From positions 434,001 through 498,000 of the forward strand of contig NZ_QVAI01000003.1 of NCBI RefSeq assembly GCF_003427025.1: a stretch of DNA of 64,000 nucleotides, in the 5' to 3' direction. Within the stretch, counting starts at the first letter, position 1; each line of letters begins with the position of its first letter. The notes under the pieces are model-generated. The model searched no databases, was not told where the DNA came from, and saw nothing but the letters and a program-made list of their open reading frames with translations. The stretch is from Jiangella endophytica. Lineage in GTDB: Bacteria; Actinomycetota; Actinomycetes; Jiangellales; Jiangellaceae. A program made the position numbers and the translations under genes. Positions 50,090 through 58,335 of this stretch are shown here, one piece after another.

Positions 50090-52579
50090 ATGCGGCGCAG
50101 TATCGGCCTGGTCCTGGTGGGACTGGGCGTGTTGATGTTGGTGCTCGCGCCGATGTCACGCTGGTACGCCTACCCGCGGCTGGCGGTCGTCTCCAACGAC
50201 GTCGCCGAGCGGGTGTCCACCGGCTCCGACGTCACCGTCCTCGACCTCGGCGCCGTCGTGCGCCAGGAGCCGGAGGTCGAGCGCGTCACCGACGTCCGCT
50301 CCGTCCGGCGGATCATCCCCGACCGGGGCGACAGCACCGACGACACCGCCGTCTGGGACACCAGCGTCACCAACTTCGACGGCCTCGGCGCCGGGGCGAC
50401 CCCCGAGGAGAACGTGCTCTCGTACTTCGAGGAGCGGGTCGCGTTCGACCGCCACACCGGCGACTCCGTCGACGGCCACGACCAGTACTACACGCCCACC
50501 GGCGAGCGCGCCGACCGCGTCGAGGTCGACCACGAGGGCTACTACTTCAAGCTGCCGTTCGGCACCGAGGAGCGGTCGTACCCGTTCTGGGACTCCACCA
50601 TCCAGGAGGCCCGGCCCATGCAGTTCCAGAACGAGACCACCCTCGAAGGCCTGTCGGTCTACGTGTTCCAGCAGGTCATCGAGCCGACGCCGGTGTCGGC
50701 GCTGGAGATCCCCGGCGCTCTGTTCGGCCAGGCCGGGTCGATCGTCGCCGACCGCATCTACAGCAACACCCGCACCATCTGGGTCGAGCCGCACACCGGC
50801 GCGATCATCAAGGGCCAGGAGGAGCAGGACTCCTACCTCGACTTCGAGGGCACCCGCGGCCCGACGATCGTCCAGGGCACGCTGACCTACACCGACGACC
50901 AGGTCACCGCCAACATCGACGAGTTCTCCTCGAGCGCCGACCGCCTCGAGCTCGTCCGCGACACCGTCCCGATCGCGGCCGCGGCCGGTGGCCTCGTGTT
51001 CGTGGTCCTCGGCCTGCTGCTCGCCCGCCGCGGCGCCTACCACGGCAAGCGCCGGGCGCCCGGCCTGGAGGACGACGGTCCGGACGGGCCGGGTGGGTCC
51101 GGCGGGTCCGGGGCCGGTGCCGTCGCGGCTGCCGCGCCGGGGGTCGTCACGCGGCCGGCCGAGGACCGGATGCCGCTGCGGCAGCGGCCACGCGCCCAGG
51201 AGTCGGTCGGGCAGTCCCGCTACCAGCCGGCCCACGACGACCGCTACGACGACGGCGGGCATGGCGGCGGTGACGACCGCCGGTACGGGGAGCGGCCGCG
51301 GTACGAGGACGCGGCGGCGGCCGCCCCGGCCCCGGCGGCGGAGCAGCCCTACGCCGACCCGCCTGTTGAGCAGCAGCCGCGGCTGCACGGCGAGACCGCC
51401 CGCGGCGCCGGGTACGGCCGCTGGGACGACCAGGCCGGCGAGTACGGCACCGCCGGCCAGGCCGCCCACGCTGCCCCGGCCCACGCCGGCGGCTGGGACG
51501 AGCAGGCTGACGGGTACGGCACCGCCGGCCAGGCCGATGAGTACGACACCGCCGGCCAGGCCGCACGAGCCGACCAGATCGCGCCGGCCGGCCCGCCCGC
51601 TGCGGCCGACGACGCCCGCTGGTCCGAGTCCCGCGGCTGGGACGAGCAGGCCGGTGGGTACGACACCGCAGGTCAGGACGCCTACGCCGATCAGTCGGCG
51701 GCGGAGGGGCACCGCGACCAGTTCGCGCCGGGCGTCCGCCCTGACCAGGCCGACGAGTACGGCAGCGCCGGCGAAGCCACTCAGGCCGGCCAGCTGGCAC
51801 AGCCCGGCCAGCCGGCACCGCCGCAGCAGACCACGGGGGAGCGCCAGCTGGACCAGCGAGCCACCCAGTCGCTGCCGCGTCGCCGCCCCCAGACGGGAGC
51901 CGTCCGGCCGCCGGTGGGACGGCAGCAGGCCCAGGCACAGTCGGCGCAGTCGCTGCTCGGCCAGTCGCCGACCGGCCCGCTCACGCCCGACCACCCGCAG
52001 GACTTCGAGCCCGACCGCCCGCAGGACCGCGTGCCCGACCAGCCGCAGGACCGCGTGCCCGGCCGCCCGCAGGACGACCGCTCGCCGGCCCGGCCGGCGG
52101 CCGATGGCGCCGCGCCGGTCCAGTCGACCGACAGCCGCGACGCCCATCCCGACCAGGGCGAGTCCCACGACACCCGGGCTCACGACGCGCGGGCTCACGA
52201 CAGCCGCTCCGAGGACCGCCGGCCAGCGACGTCGTCCGCTGCGGAGTCCGCCGAGTCCGTCCACCTGGACCGGACCCGCGCCGACCTCGCCCGGCTCGAG
52301 CAGGCGCGTGCGGAGCTGGCCCGGTTCGCCCAGGAGCACCCCGACCTCGCCCCGGCCGACCAGAACGCCGCCGAGTCGCCGAGCCCCCATCCGGCGCCCG
52401 CCGAGCCTGAGCCGACGCACGCCGCGACCCCGTCCCAGACCGCCGGCGCACCCGACGACGGCGCGACGTCGCGGCCCGCCACACCCGCCCAAGGCCGTCG
52501 CCGCGCCCGCGACGACGAGGGCCTGTTCGACGAGTTCGACGAGGACGGCCAGTCCGCGGGCAGCCTGCACCGCTACTGA
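50090..52579 (+). CDS. DUF3068 membrane protein with long disordered tail
   Basis: An 829-residue protein. A membrane segment (residues 4-24), an extracellular DUF3068 domain (about 28-295: DVAERVSTGSDVTVLDLG, YYFKLPFGTEERSYPFWDST, GLSVYVFQQVIEPTPVSAL) and a second membrane segment (about 305-325) match the porin PorA/DUF3068 family. The remaining 500 residues are a low-complexity cytoplasmic tail rich in Pro, Gln, Asp, Ala and Gly with units such as YGTAGQA and PDQPQDRVP. GAGGAAGG precedes the ATG. Probably an envelope component like its neighbours; the tail is unusual. Confidence 0.82.
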   Translation: MRRSIGLVLVGLGVLMLVLAPMSRWYAYPRLAVVSNDVAERVSTGSDVTVLDLGAVVRQEPEVERVTDVRSVRRIIPDRGDSTDDTAVWDTSVTNFDGLGAGATPEENVLSYFEERVAFDRHTGDSVDGHDQYYTPTGERADRVEVDHEGYYFKLPFGTEERSYPFWDSTIQEARPMQFQNETTLEGLSVYVFQQVIEPTPVSALEIPGALFGQAGSIVADRIYSNTRTIWVEPHTGAIIKGQEEQDSYLDFEGTRGPTIVQGTLTYTDDQVTANIDEFSSSADRLELVRDTVPIAAAAGGLVFVVLGLLLARRGAYHGKRRAPGLEDDGPDGPGGSGGSGAGAVAAAAPGVVTRPAEDRMPLRQRPRAQESVGQSRYQPAHDDRYDDGGHGGGDDRRYGERPRYEDAAAAAPAPAAEQPYADPPVEQQPRLHGETARGAGYGRWDDQAGEYGTAGQAAHAAPAHAGGWDEQADGYGTAGQADEYDTAGQAARADQIAPAGPPAAADDARWSESRGWDEQAGGYDTAGQDAYADQSAAEGHRDQFAPGVRPDQADEYGSAGEATQAGQLAQPGQPAPPQQTTGERQLDQRATQSLPRRRPQTGAVRPPVGRQQAQAQSAQSLLGQSPTGPLTPDHPQDFEPDRPQDRVPDQPQDRVPGRPQDDRSPARPAADGAAPVQSTDSRDAHPDQGESHDTRAHDARAHDSRSEDRRPATSSAAESAESVHLDRTRADLARLEQARAELARFAQEHPDLAPADQNAAESPSPHPAPAEPEPTHAATPSQTAGAPDDGATSRPATPAQGRRRARDDEGLFDEFDEDGQSAGSLHRY

Positions 52580-52736
52580 CGGCGACGTCTCATACGCCGT
52601 TCTGCCTGCGCCGATGCAACGCGATCCCATCCGGTCGAAGGGGAGTATTCTGGTGCGCAACGAGGAACGGGGGCATGACGCCCAGTGACCCCATAGCCGA
52701 ATCGTTCGCCGTGATCAACTCGCGACCTTGCGCCGA

Positions 52737-52766
52737 TTGACCCTGGTCGTCGCGGGCAGGTAATCT
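52737..52766 (+). promoter_or_regulatory. Candidate rpsA promoter
   Basis: TTGACC at 52737 and TAATCT at 52761 are separated by 18 bases, 166 bases before the rpsA start. The remaining leader (52767-52931) could hold regulatory structure, but I see none with confidence. Between 52580 and 52736 nothing is recognised. Confidence 0.55.
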
Positions 52767-52931
52767 ATGTGTGCGCTGTGGGCCTGCGCGAACCTCGGAC
52801 GGAGCAGGCTCGCGCTCGTTATTGTCGGTTGGCGGCACAGGGGATACAGCACCTGGTCGGTGATGGCACAGCGATCCAAGGGTCCTGGCGCGTGAAGCTA
52901 CCACCGAACCTTGTCCGGAGTCCCCTTCCAC

Positions 52932-54416
52932 ATGACGAGCAGCATCGAGGCCGAGACGCCCACCTCGACGGCCCCCAGGACGACCACGCAGGTCGCGATC
53001 AACGACATCGGGTCCGAGGAAGCCTTCCTCGCCGCGATCGACGAGACCATCAAGTACTTCAATGACGGCGATATCGTTTCCGGTACCGTCGTCAAGGTCG
53101 ACCGGGACGAAGTCCTACTCGACATCGGCTATAAGACCGAGGGCGTCATTCCCTCGCGCGAGCTGTCCATCAAGCACGACGTCGATCCATCCGACGTCGT
53201 CGCGGTCGGCGACGACGTCGAGGCGCTTGTCCTGCAGAAGGAGGACAAGGAAGGCCGCCTGATCCTGTCCAAGAAGCGCGCCCAGTACGAGCGCGCCTGG
53301 GGCAAGATCGAGGAGATCAAGGAGGCCGACGGCGTCGTTTCGGGCACCGTCATCGAGGTCGTCAAGGGCGGCCTCATCCTCGACATCGGTCTCCGCGGCT
53401 TCCTGCCGGCGTCGCTGGTCGAGATGCGCCGGGTCCGCGACCTCCAGCCGTACGTCGGCAAGGAGATCGAGGCCAAGATCATCGAGCTGGACAAGAACCG
53501 CAACAACGTGGTCCTGTCCCGCCGGGCGTGGCTCGAGCAGACCCAGTCCGAGGTCCGGTCGACCTTCCTGCAGACGCTGCAGAAGGGCCAGATCCGCTCC
53601 GGCGTGGTCTCCTCGATCGTCAACTTCGGCGCGTTCGTCGATCTCGGCGGCGTCGACGGCCTGGTGCACGTCTCGGAGCTCTCCTGGAAGCACATCGATC
53701 ACCCCTCCGAGGTGGTCGAGGTCGGCCAGGAGGTCACCGTCGAGGTGCTCGACGTCGACATGGACCGCGAGCGCGTGTCGCTCTCGCTCAAGGCCACCCT
53801 CGAGGACCCGTGGCAGCAGTTCGCCCGGATCCACCAGATCGGCCAGATCGTGCCCGGTAAGGTCACCAAGCTCGTCCCGTTCGGCGCGTTCGTTCGCGTC
53901 GAGGACGGCATCGAGGGCCTCGTGCACATCTCCGAGCTGGCCGAGCGCCACGTCGAGGTGCCCGAGCAGGTCGTCACCGTCGGCAAGGACGTCATGGTCA
54001 AGGTCATCGACATCGACCTCGAGCGTCGCCGTATCTCGCTGTCGCTGAAGCAGGCCAACGAGGGCGACACCGCCGCGCACGTCAGCGAGCACTTCGACCC
54101 GACGCTGTACGGCATGGCCGCCGACTACGACGACCAGGGCAACTACAAGTACCCCGAGGGCTTCGACCCGGAGACCAACGACTGGCTCGAGGGTTACGAG
54201 AAGCAGCGTGAGGAGTGGGAGCGGCAGTACGCCGAGGCCCACGCTCGCTGGGAAGCGCACAAGTCCCAGATCGAGAGCGCGCAGGAGGCCGACGCCGAGG
54301 CGAAGGCCGACAACCCGTCCACGTACTCGTCGGGCGCGGCTGAGGAAGAGGGCGCCGGCACGCTGGCGTCCGACGAAGCGCTGCAGGCGCTGCGCGAGAA
54401 GCTCACCGGTAACTGA
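52932..54416 (+). CDS. rpsA: 30S ribosomal protein S1
   Basis: A 494-residue S1 with four S1 RNA-binding domains, at about residues 40-110 (GDIVSGTVVKVDRDEVLLDIGYK), 125-195, 210-280 (GQIRSGVVSSIVNFGAFVDLGG) and 295-365 (GQIVPGKVTKLVPFGAFVRVEDG), and an acidic C-terminal tail of about 120 residues. It helps mRNA binding on the ribosome. The ATG at 52932 gives the normal N-terminus MTSSIEAETP. Four domains rather than six is usual in actinobacteria. Confidence 0.97.
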   Translation: MTSSIEAETPTSTAPRTTTQVAINDIGSEEAFLAAIDETIKYFNDGDIVSGTVVKVDRDEVLLDIGYKTEGVIPSRELSIKHDVDPSDVVAVGDDVEALVLQKEDKEGRLILSKKRAQYERAWGKIEEIKEADGVVSGTVIEVVKGGLILDIGLRGFLPASLVEMRRVRDLQPYVGKEIEAKIIELDKNRNNVVLSRRAWLEQTQSEVRSTFLQTLQKGQIRSGVVSSIVNFGAFVDLGGVDGLVHVSELSWKHIDHPSEVVEVGQEVTVEVLDVDMDRERVSLSLKATLEDPWQQFARIHQIGQIVPGKVTKLVPFGAFVRVEDGIEGLVHISELAERHVEVPEQVVTVGKDVMVKVIDIDLERRRISLSLKQANEGDTAAHVSEHFDPTLYGMAADYDDQGNYKYPEGFDPETNDWLEGYEKQREEWERQYAEAHARWEAHKSQIESAQEADAEAKADNPSTYSSGAAEEEGAGTLASDEALQALREKLTGN

Positions 54417-54431
54417 GCCGAAACGCATCGC

Positions 54432-54466
54432 ACGAGCCCCGCACCCACTTCGGGTGCGGGGCTCGT
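54432..54466 (+). terminator. Hairpin terminator after rpsA
   Basis: ACGAGCCCCGCACCC pairs perfectly with GGGTGCGGGGCTCGT around a five-base loop, 15 bases after the stop. There is no T run. Confidence 0.85.
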
Positions 54467-54531
54467 CGCATCCGGGCCTCGCCACGCGGCGCCTGCGTGC
54501 TCGGGGCGACGCGGGACGTTACGGTGTGCTC

Positions 54532-55311
54532 GTGACGAGCAGACTCCTCCGGCGGACCCGGCCCACCGCGGCGGCGACGCTGTTCCTGCCGCTGCTCCTG
54601 GTGCTGGCCGGTTGCTCGAACGGCAACGAGCCCGAGGTGCCGGTCGTGCCCACCTCGGGGGAGCCGACGGACGGCGACGGCACCGCTGCGGCTGGTGAGC
54701 CGTCCGCGTCGCCGAGCTCGACGACGGGCGTGCCCGAACTGTGCGGCGACCTCGCCACCGCGGGCGAGATCGCGCAGATCCTGCAGGTCCCGATCCAGGG
54801 CGAGACCGTCCGCGTCTACAACGACGAGTTCCTGCCCGACTCCGGTCGCACCGGCCGGCTGACCTGCAGCTACGGAGTTCCCGAGGCGCCGGAGGCTCCG
54901 ACGCCGGCGCCGATTCCTGCGCCCACCCCGGCGCCCACGCCCACACCGGCGCCGGTGCCGCTGGAGATCGCCGTCAGCGGCTACACCGACGCCGACACCG
55001 CGGCGGGCCGCATCGACTCCACCGTCGATGGCGCGCAGGCCGCGGGTGCGGTCGTCACCGCCCAGACGGTCGCCGGTCACGACGGCTTCCTGCTGTCCGA
55101 CGCCGAGGACGTGTCGTTCGTGGTCGCCGCCGACCTCCGTACCTACGTCATCACGTTGCGGCACGGCGTGGTGGCGGCCGCGGCGGAGCCGGTGGTGCTG
55201 GTGAACCTGGCCGCGCACCTGCTCGGCGGCGAGGCCTCCGGCACGCCGACGCCCGTGCCGACGGGTTCGGCGACGGCCACACCGGGCGCGTCCGCGACGC
55301 CGACGCCGTAG
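54532..55311 (+). CDS. Lipoprotein, unknown function (259 residues)
   Basis: GTG start with a basic N-region (TSRLLRRTRP), a hydrophobic stretch and lipobox LVLAGCSNG. The mature part has a Thr/Ser/Pro-rich linker, a domain with two cysteines (ELCGDL, LTCSYG), an Ala/Pro spacer (TPAPIPAPTPAPTPT) splitting the domain, and a second Pro/Thr tail. The fold resembles small DUF3558-like lipoproteins, but I cannot assign it. It has no clear Shine-Dalgarno sequence; a GTG six bases upstream is an alternative. Confidence 0.78.
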   Translation: MTSRLLRRTRPTAAATLFLPLLLVLAGCSNGNEPEVPVVPTSGEPTDGDGTAAAGEPSASPSSTTGVPELCGDLATAGEIAQILQVPIQGETVRVYNDEFLPDSGRTGRLTCSYGVPEAPEAPTPAPIPAPTPAPTPTPAPVPLEIAVSGYTDADTAAGRIDSTVDGAQAAGAVVTAQTVAGHDGFLLSDAEDVSFVVAADLRTYVITLRHGVVAAAAEPVVLVNLAAHLLGGEASGTPTPVPTGSATATPGASATPTP

Positions 55312-55464
55312 CTGAGTGAGTCCGGATGAGGCTCTGCACTCCGGTCCGCTGGTAGGTTGCGCCCCGGGTTCGCCGGAGTCGGCGGCATCCACCGGAGGCC
55401 GCAGGTTGGCAGTGCCCTGCTGCCCATTCTCTGAGCAGCCGTCACACGAGATGGGCCATCATGT

Positions 55465-55517
55465 GGCGTTCTGGTGCATCGCGAGGCGTGCATGCCTGGT
55501 GGAGCGGGAGAACGCCT
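55465..55517. repeat. 53-bp palindromic repeat element, copy 2
   Basis: The copy runs from GGCGTTCT to AGAACGCCT and shares TGCATGCCTGGT and GAGCGGGA with the copy at 26052-26104. Its outer arms (GGCGTTCT/AGAACGCC) are perfect while the inner left arm has diverged. It again sits between convergent genes (lipoprotein and GPP34). The rest of 55312-55705 shows no gene. Confidence 0.7.
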
Positions 55518-55705
55518 GGTGTCGTACGCGATCGTCGATGATCACCGTTGTCCACCAGCACTGACCGCTGCCCGGCTCACGTCAACGCGCGCCTTGATCA
55601 AGGGTGAGTCGTCATCGCCACAGCAGCACCGACCCGCACCTGATCACGGTGCTCGCCGAACCCGAGCGCGCCGCCGCCCGGCCACCGGCGATCGGACTCA
55701 CGCGG

Positions 55706-56377
55706 CTAGGAGTTGGTCGCTGCGGTCGCGGCGGCGACCGCGACTGCGCTGGCCGCCGACGCGACGATGCCGGCGTAGGTCGTCATGACGGCTTGCGTGG
55801 CCGGGTCGGTGGCCCACTCGCCCTGCTGGATCTCGCTGGCCCGATTGGCGACGGTGCGCCAGGGCAGGTCCGGGCCGCTGACGACGATGTGCAGCACGTT
55901 GATGGCGTTGAGTAGCGCGATGATCGCCGCTGTGCGAGCGTCGGGCTGCTCGCCGCCGACGAGGACGCGCCGCAGCCGTTCACGCAGCTCGGCCTCGTGC
56001 CGGACGTCGTCGGCCGGCCACGTCGTGGTCCGGAACAGTCCCAGGAACTTCCGCGTCTCGCGGCGGATCAGGCCGCGCTCGACCAGCCGTTCGGTGACCC
56101 GGTCGGAGAGACCCTGGCCGAGCACGAAGAGCAGCGCGTGCGTGCCGCGGCGCTTCTCGGCGACCTTGGCGAGGGCGTCGTCGAGCAGCGGATCGTCCAG
56201 CGGCGGCCCGTCGACGACCGTCACGCCCTTGGACTCGATCGTGATGCGTCCCGCCAGCGCGAGGTCGACGAGCAGCGCGCCGCCGAGAGAGTAGTGCAGG
56301 GTGCCGGCACCGGCCGGGCTACCGCTCTCGTCGTCGAGCAGGAGCAGCATGAAGTCGTCGACGATGAGCAGGTCCAT
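55706..56377 (-). CDS. GPP34 (Golgi phosphoprotein 3-like) family protein
   Basis: A 223-residue protein with the bacterial GPP34 pattern: LLIVDDFMLLLLDDESG at the start, LGGALLVDLALAGRI, GLSDRVTERLVERGLIRRE, and an Ala-rich helical end. Eukaryotic GOLPH3 binds phosphatidylinositol-4-phosphate; bacterial members are common in actinomycetes but their role is unknown. Divergent from the TetR gene with a shared palindrome at 56415. Confidence 0.88.
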   Translation of the reverse strand: MDLLIVDDFMLLLLDDESGSPAGAGTLHYSLGGALLVDLALAGRITIESKGVTVVDGPPLDDPLLDDALAKVAEKRRGTHALLFVLGQGLSDRVTERLVERGLIRRETRKFLGLFRTTTWPADDVRHEAELRERLRRVLVGGEQPDARTAAIIALLNAINVLHIVVSGPDLPWRTVANRASEIQQGEWATDPATQAVMTTYAGIVASAASAVAVAAATAATNS

Positions 56378-56414
56378 TCCGCACCTCGTTAGTACACTGT
56401 GCCAACCGGGATTT

Positions 56415-56429
56415 CACGGTAGCACCGTG
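56415..56429. promoter_or_regulatory. Candidate TetR operator
   Basis: CACGGT-AGC-ACCGTG is a perfect 15-base palindrome between the divergent GPP34 (start 56377) and TetR (start 56456) genes, 27-41 bases before the latter. Confidence 0.5.
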
Positions 56430-56455
56430 GGCCGGAGGCGGGAGGTGGAACCGCG

Positions 56456-57040
56456 CTGAACGAGCGGCAGGAGCAGATCGTCCGCGCCGCGCGCGAGCTG
56501 ATCGCCGAGAAGGGCACGGCCGGCTTCAGCGTGCGCGGGGTGGCGGCGAGGGCCGGCATCGGCGCCAGCACGTTGCGCTACTACTTCCCGTCGCAGCGCG
56601 ACCTCTACGAGGCCGTCTTCGGTGCCGCGATCGACGCGACGATGCTCGATCTGCGCATCCGCGACACCGCCGTCCCGCCCGGCGAGCGGCTGGCCGAGTG
56701 CCTCGCACAGCTGCTGCCGCCGGCGCCGCCGCCCGAGCAGGCCGTCGAGCGCTGGATGGACGTCATCACGTCGACGTTCGGCCCCGGCGGGGCGCCGGAA
56801 TCGCGGCTGGCGTGGTCGGCCGTCTCGAGGCGGGCGCGGGCGCGCGTGACGGCCTGGCTGGAGGCGCTCGCCGCCGAGGGGGCCGTCGCGAGCGACCGGC
56901 GCGCGGTCGAGCGGCACGCCCGGCTGCTCCTCACGGTGGTCGACGGTCTGGCGCTCGGCCGGCTGGTCCCGATCGAGCGTCTCGACGAGCGCCAGGAACG
57001 CGGCGTCCTGGCCGACGCTGTCGCCGCGGTCGTGCATTGA
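56456..57040 (+). CDS. TetR-family regulator, probable CTG start
   Basis: A protein of about 194 residues. The DNA-binding domain reads [37 protein letters not shown]. The first standard start codon in frame (GTG 56531) would delete helix 1. The frame upstream has no ATG, GTG or TTG before the TAG at 56420, but a CTG at 56456 lies eight bases after GGGAGGTGG. I therefore place the start at this CTG. The C-terminal ligand domain (residues 60-190) is of unknown specificity. It probably represses itself and the divergent GPP34 gene. Confidence 0.75.
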   Translation: MNERQEQIVRAARELIAEKGTAGFSVRGVAARAGIGASTLRYYFPSQRDLYEAVFGAAIDATMLDLRIRDTAVPPGERLAECLAQLLPPAPPPEQAVERWMDVITSTFGPGGAPESRLAWSAVSRRARARVTAWLEALAAEGAVASDRRAVERHARLLLTVVDGLALGRLVPIERLDERQERGVLADAVAAVVH

Positions 57041-57105
57041 GCCCGGCGGTTCGCCGCGATCCGGCCGCACGCCCACGGGCCGGGGGCGGCCGTTAGGGTC
57101 GTGGG

Positions 57106-58284
57106 GTGCTGAGAGTCGGGCTGACGGGCGGAATCGGGGCAGGCAAGTCGGTGGTGGCGCGCCGCCTGGCCGAGTGTGGGGCGACGGTCGTCGATGCGGA
57201 CCTGATCGCTCGCGAGGTGGTCGAGCCGGGGACACCGGGTCTGGCCGCCGTCGTCGAGGAGTTCGGGCCCGGCGTCCTGACGCCGGAAGGCGCGCTGGAC
57301 CGGCCCGCGCTCGGGAAGATCGTCTTCGCCGACGAAGGGCGCCGGACGGCGCTGAACGCGATCGTGCATCCGCTGGTCGGCCGGCGCCGGGCGGAGTTGG
57401 TCGCCGCGGCGGGGCCGGACGCCGTCGTCGCCGAGGACATCCCGCTGCTCGTCGAGAACGGGCTCGCCGCCGGGTACCCGCTGGTCATCGTCGTGCACGC
57501 GCCGGAGGAGGAACGGCTGCGGCGACTGGTCGACGACCGCGGCATGACGCCCGCCGACGCGCTGGCCAGGATCCGAGCGCAGGCCACCGACGACCAACGG
57601 CGGGCCGCCGCGGACGTCTGGCTCGACAACTCCGGCCGGCTTGTGGCTATCGAGGCGGCGGTCGATGCCCTGTGGACGGAGCGCCTGGCGCCGTTCGCGG
57701 CGCACCTGCGCACCCGCACGCGCGCACCTCGTCCGCCGCACGCCGTCATCGCCGAACCCGACCCCAGCTGGGCCGCTCAGGGGGAGCGGCTGCTGGAGCG
57801 GATCCGGCGGGTCGCGGGCGACCGGCTGATCCGCTCCGACCACCACGGCTCGACGTCGGTGCCCGGGCTGCCGGCGAAGGACGTCATCGACGTGCAGCTC
57901 GTCGTCGCCGACCTGCCCGCGGCGGAGACGGTCGCCGGTGAGCTGGCCGAGGCCGGGCTGGTCCGGCTGCCGGACCGCTGGTGGGACGTCGGCCGCGACG
58001 GCGTCGAGCACGACAAGGCGATCGTCGTCAACGCCGATCCCGGCCGCCCCGTCAACTGCCACATCCGCCCGGTCACGTCACCGACCTGGCGCGACGCGCT
58101 CCTGCTGCGCGACTGGCTGCGCGCGCACCCGGACGCCGTCGCGGAGTACGCGACGCTCAAGCGGGAGCTCGCCAGTCAGCCGCACGAGACCATCGACGAG
58201 TACGCCACCCGCAAGACACCCTGGATCAACTCCGCCCTCGCCCGCGCCGACGCCTGGGCCGAGCGCACCGCCTGGCAGCCCTGA
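57106..58284 (+). CDS. coaE: Dephospho-CoA kinase fused to a GrpB (UPF0157) domain
   Basis: A 392-residue two-domain protein. Residues 1-200 are dephospho-CoA kinase: P-loop GLTGGIGAGKSVVARRL, DADLIAREVVEPG, DIPLLVENGL. Residues 205-390 are GrpB/UPF0157: PDPSWAAQGERLLERIRRVAG, HHGSTSVPGLPAKDVIDVQLVV. It catalyses the last step of CoA synthesis; the GrpB half is a nucleotidyltransferase-fold domain of unknown role, and the same fusion occurs in mycobacteria (Rv1631; known). TTAGGGT nine bases before the GTG start suggests a leaderless or short-leader transcript. Confidence 0.95.
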   Translation: MLRVGLTGGIGAGKSVVARRLAECGATVVDADLIAREVVEPGTPGLAAVVEEFGPGVLTPEGALDRPALGKIVFADEGRRTALNAIVHPLVGRRRAELVAAAGPDAVVAEDIPLLVENGLAAGYPLVIVVHAPEEERLRRLVDDRGMTPADALARIRAQATDDQRRAAADVWLDNSGRLVAIEAAVDALWTERLAPFAAHLRTRTRAPRPPHAVIAEPDPSWAAQGERLLERIRRVAGDRLIRSDHHGSTSVPGLPAKDVIDVQLVVADLPAAETVAGELAEAGLVRLPDRWWDVGRDGVEHDKAIVVNADPGRPVNCHIRPVTSPTWRDALLLRDWLRAHPDAVAEYATLKRELASQPHETIDEYATRKTPWINSALARADAWAERTAWQP

Positions 58285-58335
58285 CGGCAGGCAGCACCGG
58301 CCGGTCGTCGCGCAGCGCCAGGCGTACCCACGGTC

